The notes below the pieces were generated by a model. The model worked only from the letters and a program-made list of their open reading frames with translations. It had not been told where the DNA came from and made no database searches. Of a stretch of 6,729 nt of DNA, positions 1 through 6,271 are shown piece after piece (the stretch's first letter is position 1; each line of letters opens with the position of its first letter). The stretch covers positions 1 to 6,729 of the forward strand of contig CAMYEY010000078.1 of NCBI GenBank assembly GCA_947254895.1. The letters run 5' to 3'. This stretch comes from an uncultured Clostridia bacterium (GTDB lineage Bacteria; Bacillota; Clostridia; Saccharofermentanales; DTU023). A program made the position numbers and the translations under genes.

Positions 1-1155
1 GTTCTTGACCAGGATCAGAGTTTACTAGCCCAGGCCTTAACATCCTTTCTTACAAAGCAGGGCCAGCTGGTTGACCTCAAGCTCACACTTACAGGGGAAG
101 ACAAGGTTGACAGAGAACTCATCCAGGACCAGATTTTTAATGGATTTTGTGACTATGTCGTCCTTATCCCCCAGGGCTTTGGGCAAAAACTAAATTCTCC
201 GGACCTGAACTTGGATTTAGGAGGTACTACTGACACTGGCATGCTTCCTTTCCATGACCTCAAAACGCTTGCTAAAATCTCCCTACCGGAGGTTGATCTT
301 AGAACTTATAGCAGCCCTGACCAAAATATGGACTATGGCTTGGTTCATTCAATCGAAAATTTTCTCAGCACTTGGAACAGTTTCCGAATCAGTTATGGCG
401 GTCAAGTTCCTGAAAAGGAGCTGACCTCAGTCTTGACTGATATTGCTGAAATCACAAACAAAAAGGTCGAGGGTCGGGTAATAGGTCAGGCTAACTTGGC
501 TGAAAGCAACAAGCTATCTGGTCTCTATTTTTACTTTAATTTTCTCAATTATGTGATCTTAGCGACAGGCTTTATCATCATCGGTCAACCCTTGACCAGC
601 CTGGAAAGACCCGCCCTCAAGAAGCGTGATGAGGTGAGTGGTTATTCCTCTTATAAGCGGAGCCGGCAGATCATGCTGGCTGCCTACCTGGCCATGCTAG
701 CCTTGTGGTTGCTGCTGTGCCTAGTCCTCTTCATCAGGACAAAATTGGGTCATCCTATAACCTTTGACCGTGTTGAAGGCCTAATCCTCCTATCCAATTT
801 TATCCATCTTTTAGCTTGCTCCAGCCTAATCTTTATGGTCTGCAGCCTTGTCTCAAATAAAGAGATGATTAACCTGATGTCAACGGTTTTCAGCCTCTTT
901 ATTGCCTTTTCATCCGGTATTTTTGTCCCGGCTGAACTTCTCTGGCAGCCCTTTCACCAGGTCTCAGCCATCTTTCCCACCTACTGGGATATCGGGGTGA
1001 GGGAAGAGATAGTCAAGCTGGCCTTGGCTGAGGGACCCTCTTTTAGCCTTTCTAGCAAGGTCTATTGGGGTCTAGCCTTGATGCTGACTATGGCAGCCTG
1101 CTATTTCGTGATTACCCTTGTTATCCGCCGCTTCAGGTCAGTGGCCTATGAGTGA
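1..1155 (+). CDS. ABC-2 type transporter permease, C-terminal part (5' end outside window)
   Basis: Membrane subunit of an ABC transporter of the ABC-2 class, which would pair with a separate ATPase to export a substrate that cannot be named from this sequence. The frame is open from base 1 to the TGA at 1153-1155, so 384 residues are visible and the true start lies upstream. The first ~170 visible residues are polar and include DYVVLIPQGF (visible residues ~49-58), the type of extracytoplasmic domain that sits between TM1 and TM2 in NatB/YhaP-like permeases. Five hydrophobic segments follow, at about 174-194, 224-245, 259-284, 289-311 and 354-375. With the missing N-terminal helix this gives the usual six. 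The stretch SSGIFVPAELL near residues 304-314 resembles the conserved loop of ABC-2 permeases. The protein ends in a basic tail (VIRRFRS). Family assignment is good; substrate and partner ATPase are unknown, but the gene is probably the last of an operon because a terminator follows. Confidence 0.82.
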   Translation, partial: VLDQDQSLLAQALTSFLTKQGQLVDLKLTLTGEDKVDRELIQDQIFNGFCDYVVLIPQGFGQKLNSPDLNLDLGGTTDTGMLPFHDLKTLAKISLPEVDLRTYSSPDQNMDYGLVHSIENFLSTWNSFRISYGGQVPEKELTSVLTDIAEITNKKVEGRVIGQANLAESNKLSGLYFYFNFLNYVILATGFIIIGQPLTSLERPALKKRDEVSGYSSYKRSRQIMLAAYLAMLALWLLLCLVLFIRTKLGHPITFDRVEGLILLSNFIHLLACSSLIFMVCSLVSNKEMINLMSTVFSLFIAFSSGIFVPAELLWQPFHQVSAIFPTYWDIGVREEIVKLALAEGPSFSLSSKVYWGLALMLTMAACYFVITLVIRRFRSVAYE

Positions 1156-1202
1156 TAGCCGACAGCCGGCTTGGCTTCAGTTTTGTTTTTGACAATTATA
1201 AG

Positions 1203-1241
1203 AAGATGGTAACTTTCAAATCCTTACCATCTTGGTTTTTT
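1203..1241 (+). terminator. Rho-independent terminator after the ABC permease
   Basis: AAGATGGTAA (1203-1212) pairs perfectly with TTACCATCTT (1224-1233) around an 11-nt loop. It is followed by GG and six T residues (1236-1241). It lies 48 bp after the permease stop codon and points along the plus strand. The reverse orientation has no matching U-run, so it is unlikely to act on minus-strand transcripts. It separates the permease operon from exoA. Confidence 0.88.
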
Positions 1242-1254
1242 AACTAGCCAGCCC

Positions 1255-1283
1255 TTGGCCTTTTAGCTGAATACCAGTAAGAT
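1255..1283 (+). promoter_or_regulatory. Candidate sigma-A promoter for exoA
   Basis: TTGGCC (1255-1260, 4/6 to the -35 consensus), a 17-nt spacer, then TAAGAT (1278-1283, 4/6 to the -10 consensus). It starts just after the upstream terminator and 67 bp or less before the exoA start, predicting a leader of roughly 35-40 nt. Position and spacing are right, but both hexamers are imperfect, so this is a candidate only. Confidence 0.4.
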
Positions 1284-1326
1284 AGGAGGGTAATTCAATT
1301 AGAGGATAACGCATAGGAGAAATCAG

Positions 1327-2151
1327 ATGAAATTCATTTCGTGGAATATAGATTCTTTGAATGCAGCCTTGACCGGGACATCTGCCAGGGCAGAGCTTTC
1401 CCGACAGGTTTTACATGACTTGGCCGGCTTTGATGCTGACATCATTGCTCTCCAGGAAACAAAGCTTCCGGTGAAGGGACCAAGCAAGAAACACTTGGAG
1501 GAATTGGAAAACTACTTTCCTGATTATGAAATAGCCTGGGTGAGTTCTGTTGAGCCGGCCCGCAAGGGTTATTCAGGCAATATGACCCTTTACAAAAAAG
1601 AACTCGACCCTAAGGTGACCTTTCCCCAGATTGGGGCTCCCTCCCCCATGGACCAAGAGGGTCGCATCATCACCCTGGAATTTGCTGATTTTTTCTTCAG
1701 CCAGGTCTATACACCTAATGCCGGTGATCAGTTAGTCCGCTTGCCGGAGCGTCAAGTCTGGGACCGGAAGTACGCGGATTACTTAGCCCAACTTTCTGCC
1801 CAAAAGCCGGTCGTTGCGACGGGAGACTTTAATGTAGCCCATACTGAAATTGACCTGGCCAATCCGGACACAAACCGGAGGTCGGCAGGCTTTACTGACG
1901 AAGAAAGGGCGGGCTTCAGCAACTTGCTGGACCGGGGCTTTACTGATAGCTTTAGGCACCTCCATGGCCCGGTCGAGGGGGTCTACAGTTGGTGGGCCCA
2001 GCGGGTTAGGACGAGTAAAATTAATAATTCCGGCTGGAGGATAGACTACTTTTTAGTCAGTGACAGGTTGGCAGATAAAATCATTAAGTCTGAGATGATC
2101 GATTCCGGCAGCCGCCAGGACCACACGCCGATTCTGCTAGAGCTAGCCTAG
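1327..2151 (+). CDS. exoA: Exodeoxyribonuclease III / AP endonuclease (EEP family)
   Basis: A Mg-dependent DNA repair nuclease that cleaves at abasic sites and degrades 3' ends in base excision repair; cytoplasmic. The 274 residues cover the whole endonuclease/exonuclease/phosphatase fold, matching the ~275 aa of streptococcal ExoA. Visible active-site blocks, in order, are SWNID with Asn7; LQETK with metal-binding Glu44; VYTPNAG with Tyr128; TGDFNVAH with Asp167 and Asn169; SWW at 222-224 with RIDYF (238-242); and the terminal DHTP with Asp265 and His266. The stretch SWNIDSLNAALT near the N-terminus is characteristic of the Lactobacillales-type enzyme rather than the E. coli XthA type. The ATG is preceded by AGGAGA (1315-1320) at 6-nt spacing, and the protein begins directly with the first beta strand, so the start is secure. 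The gene has its own candidate promoter and no obvious terminator of its own; transcription may continue into serS. The C-terminal codons and stop are the founder of a 21-bp tandem repeat. Confidence 0.96.
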   Translation: MKFISWNIDSLNAALTGTSARAELSRQVLHDLAGFDADIIALQETKLPVKGPSKKHLEELENYFPDYEIAWVSSVEPARKGYSGNMTLYKKELDPKVTFPQIGAPSPMDQEGRIITLEFADFFFSQVYTPNAGDQLVRLPERQVWDRKYADYLAQLSAQKPVVATGDFNVAHTEIDLANPDTNRRSAGFTDEERAGFSNLLDRGFTDSFRHLHGPVEGVYSWWAQRVRTSKINNSGWRIDYFLVSDRLADKIIKSEMIDSGSRQDHTPILLELA

Positions 2152-2222
2152 ACCAAGCCGGAACTGGCCTAGATCAAGCTGGAGCTGGCCTAGGTCAAGC
2201 CGGAGTTATCCTAGATCAAGCG
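2131..2222 (+). repeat. 21-bp tandem repeat founded on the exoA 3' end, each unit ending in TAG
   Basis: The last seven codons of exoA (2131-2151, encoding ILLELA and TAG) are followed by three more 21-bp units at 2152-2172, 2173-2193 and 2194-2214, then an 8-bp partial unit at 2215-2222. The consensus of the later units is roughly ATCAAGC(C/T)GGA(G/A)CTGGCCTAG. The founder differs from the third unit at about five positions, so these look like old, drifted duplications. Because 21 is a multiple of three, every unit repeats the TAG in the exoA frame. Units 2 and 3 also allow a weak stem (2166-2172 with 2190-2196, one G-U pair) without a U-run. Confidence 0.85.
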
Positions 2223-2248
2223 ATTTGACCGCTAACTGATAATTTTGA

Positions 2249-2277
2249 TCGACAAAAGGCTCGTTAATAAATATTAT
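2249..2277 (+). promoter_or_regulatory. serS: Probable sigma-A promoter for serS
   Basis: TCGACA (2249-2254, 5/6 to consensus), exactly 17 nt, then TATTAT (2272-2277, 5/6), in an AT-rich stretch 42 bp before the serS start codon. It predicts a leader of about 35 nt. That is too short for the T-box riboswitch often found before aminoacyl-tRNA synthetase genes in Bacillota. Confidence 0.62.
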
Positions 2278-2306
2278 AAATAGGAGTGAAAGCGACCACA
2301 AAAAAC

Positions 2307-2312
2307 AGGAGG
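2307..2312 (+). promoter_or_regulatory. serS: Ribosome binding site that fixes the serS start
   Basis: A perfect AGGAGG at 2307-2312 sits 6 nt before ATG 2319. It selects that ATG over an in-frame GTG at 2286, which would lengthen the protein by 11 residues with no family counterpart and lies only a few bases after the predicted transcription start. Confidence 0.9.
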
Positions 2313-2318
2313 TTTGTT

Positions 2319-3611
2319 ATGTTAGATATAAATTTGATCCGTAAAGACCCGGCCTATGTCCGCGAAAAATTGGCCCTGAGGGGAGTGGATGTAGACTTTA
2401 GTGAGTTTTTAGCCCAAGACAAAGAGAGGCGGGAACTGATCCATAAGACGGAGGCACTGAAAGCTGAGCGTAATCGGTCTTCGGCTGAGGTCCCCAAGCT
2501 CAAAAAAGAGGGTAAGGATGCCAGTGAGCTCTTAGCCCGGATGCGGGAGATCAGCGATCAAATCAAGGTTAACGACCAAACTTTAGCAGACCTGACCAAG
2601 GCCCAGGACGACTTTGTTATTGGCCTGCCCAACCTACCTGCTGACCGGGTTGTCGGCGGCGGTAAGGAAAATAATGAAGTGATCCGGGTTTTTGGAGAAA
2701 AACCTCAATTCGATTTTTCGCCCCAACATCATGTCGATATTGTTGAACATCTTGGCTTGATCGATTATACCAGAGGGGCTAAATTGGCTGGTTCCGGCTC
2801 TTGGGTTTACCGGGGAGATGGGGCCAGGTTGGAGTGGGCCCTGCTTAATTACTTTATCGACAGCCATTTAAAAGATGGCTATGAGATGATTTTACCACCC
2901 CACCTTTTGAATTATGCTTGTGGTTATACAGCCGGCCAATTTCCTAAGTTTGAAGAAGATGTTTACACACTTAACGAAAAAGACGCAGCTGAATCTGAGC
3001 ACGGCTTTAAACGCTTCCTCTTACCCACAGCGGAGACCGCCCTCGTCAATATGCACAGGGATGAGATCTTAAACCAAGTTGACCTGCCCTTTAAATACTT
3101 TGCCTACACCCCTTGTTACCGGTCTGAAGCTGGCAGCTACCGGGCTGAGGAGAGGGGCATGATTAGGGGCCACCAGTTCAACAAAATTGAAATGTTCCAG
3201 TACAGCCTGCCTGAGGAATCGGATGCTGCCTTAGATGAATTGATTGCTAAGGCCGAAAAGCTGGTTCAAGGACTAGGCCTCCACTACCGGGTTTCCAAGC
3301 TAGCTGCTGGAGATTGTTCGGCATCCATGAGGGAGACCTACGACATTGAAGTTTGGATCCCCAGCATGAACGACTACAAGGAAGTTTCTTCGGCTTCTAA
3401 TGCAGGTGATTATCAGGCCAGAAGGGGCAATATCCGCTATAAGAATGAGGCAACCGGTAAGAATGAATTTGTCCACACCCTTAATGCTTCGGGTTTGGCA
3501 ACCAGCCGTATTTTCCCTGCCATTATGGAGCAATGCCAGATGGCCGACGGCCGGGTAAGGATCCCTGAGATTCTGAGACCCTACATGGGAGGTCAGGAAT
3601 TTCTTGGTTAA
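2319..3611 (+). CDS. serS: Seryl-tRNA synthetase
   Basis: Charges tRNA-Ser (and tRNA-Sec where present) with serine in two ATP-dependent steps; a cytoplasmic class II homodimer. The 430-residue length equals that of typical bacterial enzymes. The N-terminus MLDINLIRKDP is the family start. Residues ~30-100 are charged and heptad-like, forming the antiparallel coiled-coil arm that grips the long variable arm of the tRNA. The catalytic domain follows: the serine-binding TAE (238-240), motif 2 with YRSEAGS (267-273) and RGHQFNKIE (283-291), the SSASNAGDYQARR block (357-369), and motif 3 NASGLATSR (389-397) with its ATP-binding arginine 397. The C-terminus IPEILRPYMGGQEFLG is typical. Two normally conserved stretches are unusual: SSCSN is SSASN here and NGSGLAxxR is NASGLATSR. 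Essential key residues are otherwise intact, so it should be active. The TAA at 3609-3611 overlaps the stop of the convergent kinase gene. Confidence 0.96.
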   Translation: MLDINLIRKDPAYVREKLALRGVDVDFSEFLAQDKERRELIHKTEALKAERNRSSAEVPKLKKEGKDASELLARMREISDQIKVNDQTLADLTKAQDDFVIGLPNLPADRVVGGGKENNEVIRVFGEKPQFDFSPQHHVDIVEHLGLIDYTRGAKLAGSGSWVYRGDGARLEWALLNYFIDSHLKDGYEMILPPHLLNYACGYTAGQFPKFEEDVYTLNEKDAAESEHGFKRFLLPTAETALVNMHRDEILNQVDLPFKYFAYTPCYRSEAGSYRAEERGMIRGHQFNKIEMFQYSLPEESDAALDELIAKAEKLVQGLGLHYRVSKLAAGDCSASMRETYDIEVWIPSMNDYKEVSSASNAGDYQARRGNIRYKNEATGKNEFVHTLNASGLATSRIFPAIMEQCQMADGRVRIPEILRPYMGGQEFLG

Positions 3612-5389
3612 TTTTCCGGAGGGTTGCCTAGAGGGGTACCCCGGTATTTGAGAATTTTAAGATCGATGGTGAAAAGATCACTGTCAACTTGGAGGCTCAG
3701 CTGACCACGCTGGGCCTCTATTAAATTTTTAGCGATCGAGAGACCGATACCGGACCCACCCTTGCTGCGGGAGCTGTCGCCTTGGACGAAACGTTCGAGC
3801 AATTGATCAGCAGAAACTGTGATCTTTTCGGCGGAGACATTGCGGAGACGGATTTGAATATAGTCTTGGTCAAGGCTGATGACATCCAGATAGACCCGAC
3901 TTTCAGCCTGGGCATACTTGATGATGTTGGAAAAGAGATTGTCAAAAACACGGATGAAATACTTGCTGTCGGCCAAGATCAGGTAGTCTTCATCCGGGCT
4001 TGTCATCACCAGTTTTAGCTTATAGGCACTCAGTTTAGGTTCATATTCGGCATAAACCTGCTCTAAAAATTGCTTGATATCCATGGGTAAGAGTTCCACC
4101 TTGACGCTTCCGCTAGAAATTTTAGAGGCCTCAATGAGGTCTTCGATTAAGTTTTTCAGCCGGTCGGACTGCTTAGCCAGGACCTCTATATATTGCTTGA
4201 CCTGGGGATTGGTAAAATTTTCACGCTTCAGGAGTTCGATATACATGATGATAGAGGTCAGAGGTGTTTTGATATCGTGAGAAACGTTGGTGATCAGTTC
4301 GGTTCTGAAGATATCACTCCTTTGCTTTTCGGATATGGCCATCTCCTGTCCCGATTTGATCCGGTTGACTGCCAGGACCAGGTTAAAGAAATCGAGACTG
4401 ACTGATTTTGGATCGAGTGGGGGGAGAGGCTTACCATTCGCCAGATCTATGATAAAGTTTTTGACCCGTACGTAGTTGATGATAAAGCGGATGACTAAAA
4501 TGCTGAGGGATAGGTTGAGCAAGAGAAAGAGGACAATGGCTAAAGGCTTACTTAGGTTATGGGTCAAAATAAGGGCAAGGAGGACTGTGTTACAAAAGAG
4601 GTAGGCGAAAAAGAGCAGGCAATAGACCATGATTTCCGGTAGATGGGCAATAAGCCTTTCTATCAACCGGACAAAGGCCTTTAACAGTCTAAAAATAAAG
4701 CTGAAAAAGCGGTAGATCACAGTGGATTTAAAGAGGCGTCCCACCTTGATTTGTGCGACAAGGAGGAGGACATAGGCGTAAATTAAAACAAAGACCAGAC
4801 TGAGTACAAAGGCCAGGTAGAGTTGCGGATAGGGAAAGAAAAAGAAGTTATTAGTGATAAAGAAATCGTAGGAGGAGTCGGCAAAAGCAAGGTTGATGGA
4901 CAGGCAGGCCAACAAGATGAGGGCAAAAAGGTCAGCAGGAAAACTTTGGCAAATGGGAAATTCCGGCTTCGCTCGTCCTTTTTTCCAGCCAAGGCTGATA
5001 CAAAGGTAAATAAAACCGGAGAGGATAACAAAAAAGGCGGCTATGGGCCAGAGGATAGAGCCGGCCGGTGACTTGAAGAACTTTTGATAGAGTTCTTGAT
5101 TTTCGGCCTCGTTGGGTATTAGGTCCCCTTGTTTGCCGGTCGGATCCAGCCTCTGCTTTTCAGCTTGATCGGCTGGTCCGTTGAAGAGCATATCCTTCTC
5201 TTTGTTCAGGTTGGACTTGTCCAAGCTATTGGAACTTTGGATATCCAGATTAATCGGGCTGTTTAGGTCGGTGCCGGAAAAAGGGTCTACGCCCAGCATA
5301 AGGTAGCTTAGGAGGACGAATGACCCATAAAAAAACAAGAGGAGGGAGAGGGTAAAGGTGGTTAGTTTTAAAAAGAGGGAGTTATTCAT
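3608..5389 (-). CDS. Multi-pass membrane sensor histidine kinase
   Basis: Sensor half of a two-component system, 593 residues, in the cytoplasmic membrane; it should autophosphorylate and pass phosphate to the regulator encoded just upstream. Membrane segments are visible at about 8-33, 112-134, 152-170, 188-213, 252-275 and 280-305. A polar loop of about 78 residues (34-111) lies between the first two, probably outside the cell. A basic amphipathic stretch (~215-250) separates TM4 and TM5. The dimerisation/phosphoacceptor region has FRTELITNVSHDIKTPLTS with His371. The ATPase domain has the N box DNLFSNIIKYA (483-493, Asn484 and Asn488), the F-box-like ERFVQGDSSRS (532-542) and the G2 box GGSGIGLSIAK (544-554). 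The usual DxGxG box is replaced by RNVSAEKI (516-523), which I recall as usual in this clostridial-type kinase group. The start codon overlaps the regulator stop by 8 bp and lacks a strong Shine-Dalgarno, implying translational coupling. The stimulus is unknown. Confidence 0.93.
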   Translation of the reverse strand: MNNSLFLKLTTFTLSLLLFFYGSFVLLSYLMLGVDPFSGTDLNSPINLDIQSSNSLDKSNLNKEKDMLFNGPADQAEKQRLDPTGKQGDLIPNEAENQELYQKFFKSPAGSILWPIAAFFVILSGFIYLCISLGWKKGRAKPEFPICQSFPADLFALILLACLSINLAFADSSYDFFITNNFFFFPYPQLYLAFVLSLVFVLIYAYVLLLVAQIKVGRLFKSTVIYRFFSFIFRLLKAFVRLIERLIAHLPEIMVYCLLFFAYLFCNTVLLALILTHNLSKPLAIVLFLLLNLSLSILVIRFIINYVRVKNFIIDLANGKPLPPLDPKSVSLDFFNLVLAVNRIKSGQEMAISEKQRSDIFRTELITNVSHDIKTPLTSIIMYIELLKRENFTNPQVKQYIEVLAKQSDRLKNLIEDLIEASKISSGSVKVELLPMDIKQFLEQVYAEYEPKLSAYKLKLVMTSPDEDYLILADSKYFIRVFDNLFSNIIKYAQAESRVYLDVISLDQDYIQIRLRNVSAEKITVSADQLLERFVQGDSSRSKGGSGIGLSIAKNLIEAQRGQLSLQVDSDLFTIDLKILKYRGTPLGNPPEN

Positions 5390-6110
5390 TCTCTTGCGTA
5401 TAAGGGGGCAATTTTTCTAAGCGATAGCCCTGACCCCAAATGACTGTGATCAGTTGAGGATTGGCGGCATCTACTTCAATTTTTTCTCTCAGGTGGCGAA
5501 TATGGACAGCAACCGTTCCGTCTGCTCCATAAGCCGGAGACTGCCAGACCTCTTCATAGATTTTGGTCGAAGAAAAGACCTTGCCTGCATTTTGTAGAAG
5601 CAGTTTTAAAATGGCGTATTCCAGGGGGGTGAGGGTGACCGGTTGGTCATTGACCCTGACCTCGTGGCTATCGACATCCATGGTCAAAGGGCCGGACATT
5701 AGGACGCTGTCGCTTTCTTCAATGCCACCGAGGTGGGTATAGCGACGGATTTGGGACTTAACCCGGGCCGTTACTTCCATGGGGTTGAAGGGTTTCACAA
5801 TATAGTCATCGGCCCCTTGGTTGAGGCCTAGAACCTTATCGTGGTCCTCGCTTTTGGCGGTTAGGTGAATGATGGGTACATTGGAAAATTCCCGGATTTT
5901 TCGGGTCGCCTCCAGCCCGTCCATGACCGGCATCATCAGGTCAAGGAGGATGAGCTGGATATCATGTGATTTAACCAAGTCTACAGCCTCCTGGCCGTTG
6001 TATGCTTCAAGAACTTGGTACCCTTCAGCTGTTAAGTAAATTTTTAAAGCCGCTACAATATCGGCGTCGTCATCGCAAACGAGAATGGTATTCATTTTTT
6101 CCCTGTTCAT
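5382..6110 (-). CDS. OmpR/PhoB-family response regulator
   Basis: DNA-binding partner of the downstream kinase. The receiver domain (residues ~8-122) has the acidic pocket DDD at 13-15, phosphoacceptor Asp57 in LLDLMMPVMDG, Thr84 in LTAKSED and Lys106 in VKPFNP. The C-terminal winged helix (~137-233) shows TPLEYAILKLLLQNAGKVFS and VAVHIRHLREKIE, the recognition region, and ends with ITVIWGQGYRLE. The 242 residues are slightly longer than typical because of the start chosen: ATG 6110 has GGAGA at 6-nt spacing. An internal ATG at 6095 (giving MNTILVCDDD, 237 aa) also has AGGGA at about 5 nt, so both starts could be used. The sequence resembles regulators paired in Clostridia with FRTELITNVSHD-type kinases. 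The stop TAA (5384-5382) lies inside the kinase start region. It is divergent from the hydrolase gene at 6272; autoregulation or control of that gene is possible but not shown. Confidence 0.95.
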   Translation of the reverse strand: MNREKMNTILVCDDDADIVAALKIYLTAEGYQVLEAYNGQEAVDLVKSHDIQLILLDLMMPVMDGLEATRKIREFSNVPIIHLTAKSEDHDKVLGLNQGADDYIVKPFNPMEVTARVKSQIRRYTHLGGIEESDSVLMSGPLTMDVDSHEVRVNDQPVTLTPLEYAILKLLLQNAGKVFSSTKIYEEVWQSPAYGADGTVAVHIRHLREKIEVDAANPQLITVIWGQGYRLEKLPPYTQENE

Positions 6111-6138
6111 AACTTTTCTCCATCTTTTCTTGAAACAG

Positions 6139-6148
6139 CAGTTAACTG
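6139..6148. promoter_or_regulatory. Perfect 10-bp palindrome in the divergent regulatory region
   Basis: CAGTTAACTG is fully self-complementary. It lies 28 bp upstream of the response-regulator start and 2 bp before the candidate -35 hexamer of the divergent hydrolase, a sensible place for an operator. No binding protein can be assigned; OmpR-family regulators usually bind direct repeats, so it may serve a different factor or be chance. Confidence 0.3.
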
Positions 6149-6150
6149 AC

Positions 6151-6180
6151 TTGGCAAAAAAGGATTTCTTCCTATATGCT
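6151..6180 (+). promoter_or_regulatory. Candidate promoter for the divergent hydrolase gene
   Basis: TTGGCA (6151-6156, 5/6 to the -35 consensus) is followed by TATATG at 16-nt spacing (6173-6178) or TATGCT at 18-nt spacing (6175-6180), each 4/6 to the -10 consensus. It would give the hydrolase mRNA a leader of about 80-90 nt containing the dyad at 6196 and the hairpin at 6245. No equally good promoter was found on the minus strand for the regulator. Confidence 0.42.
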
Positions 6181-6195
6181 AAAACATAATTGTTG

Positions 6196-6207
6196 TCCTG
6201 ACCAGGA
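6196..6207. repeat. Short dyad TCCTG-AC-CAGGA
   Basis: Five-base inverted arms separated by two bases, located in the predicted leader of the hydrolase and about 86 bp upstream of the response-regulator start. It is too tight to fold as an RNA hairpin, so if functional it would be a protein-binding site on DNA. Arms this short can arise by chance. Confidence 0.25.
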
Positions 6208-6244
6208 GTCCTTATTAAGAATTCCTGAATTTTTGCAGGGCCGG

Positions 6245-6266
6245 ACGGCCTAGAAGGCTAGGCCGT
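6245..6266 (+). promoter_or_regulatory. Perfect 9-bp-stem hairpin just before the hydrolase start
   Basis: ACGGCCTAG (6245-6253) pairs perfectly with CTAGGCCGT (6258-6266) around the tetraloop AAGG. No T-run follows on either strand, so it is not an intrinsic terminator. It ends 5 bp before ATG 6272 and encloses the only purine-rich stretches (AAGG in the loop, AGG in the 3' arm) that could serve as a Shine-Dalgarno. It could limit ribosome access or be a DNA operator; the structure is certain, its role is not. Confidence 0.55.
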
Positions 6267-6271
6267 TGCTT

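Noticed and set aside
211..1155. A TTG start at 211 for the ABC permease
   Set aside because: The same frame is open back to base 1 and encodes permease-like sequence (for example DYVVLIPQGF), so 211 is internal to a gene that starts before the window.
1189..1194. TTGACA as a -35 element after the permease gene
   Set aside because: No -10-like hexamer lies at 16-18 nt; that distance falls inside the terminator stem and loop.
1284..1289. Strong AGGAGG upstream of exoA, possibly serving a small gene
   Set aside because: No ATG, GTG or TTG with an open frame follows at usable spacing; exoA uses the AGGAGA at 1315-1320.
2286..2318. In-frame GTG start at 2286 for serS
   Set aside because: It would add 11 residues not seen in the family. 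The ATG at 2319 has a perfect AGGAGG and the canonical MLDINLIRKDP start.
2152..2318. T-box riboswitch before serS
   Set aside because: Common for this gene in Bacillota, but the leader after the likely promoter is about 35 nt and no T-box core (GGTGGNACCGCG-like) or U-tailed hairpin is present.
3633..3642. GGGGTACCCC as a terminator between serS and the kinase
   Set aside because: The loop would be only 2-4 nt, no T-run follows on either strand, and the sequence codes for the kinase C-terminus.
3782..5071. Plus-strand open frames opposite the kinase gene
   Set aside because: Short, without Shine-Dalgarno sites or recognisable protein features; they are shadows of the kinase coding sequence.
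6111..6240. Minus-strand promoter for the response regulator
   Set aside because: Only weak pairings were seen, such as TCAGGA with CATATA at 17 nt; not good enough to list as a feature, although a promoter must exist upstream of 6110.
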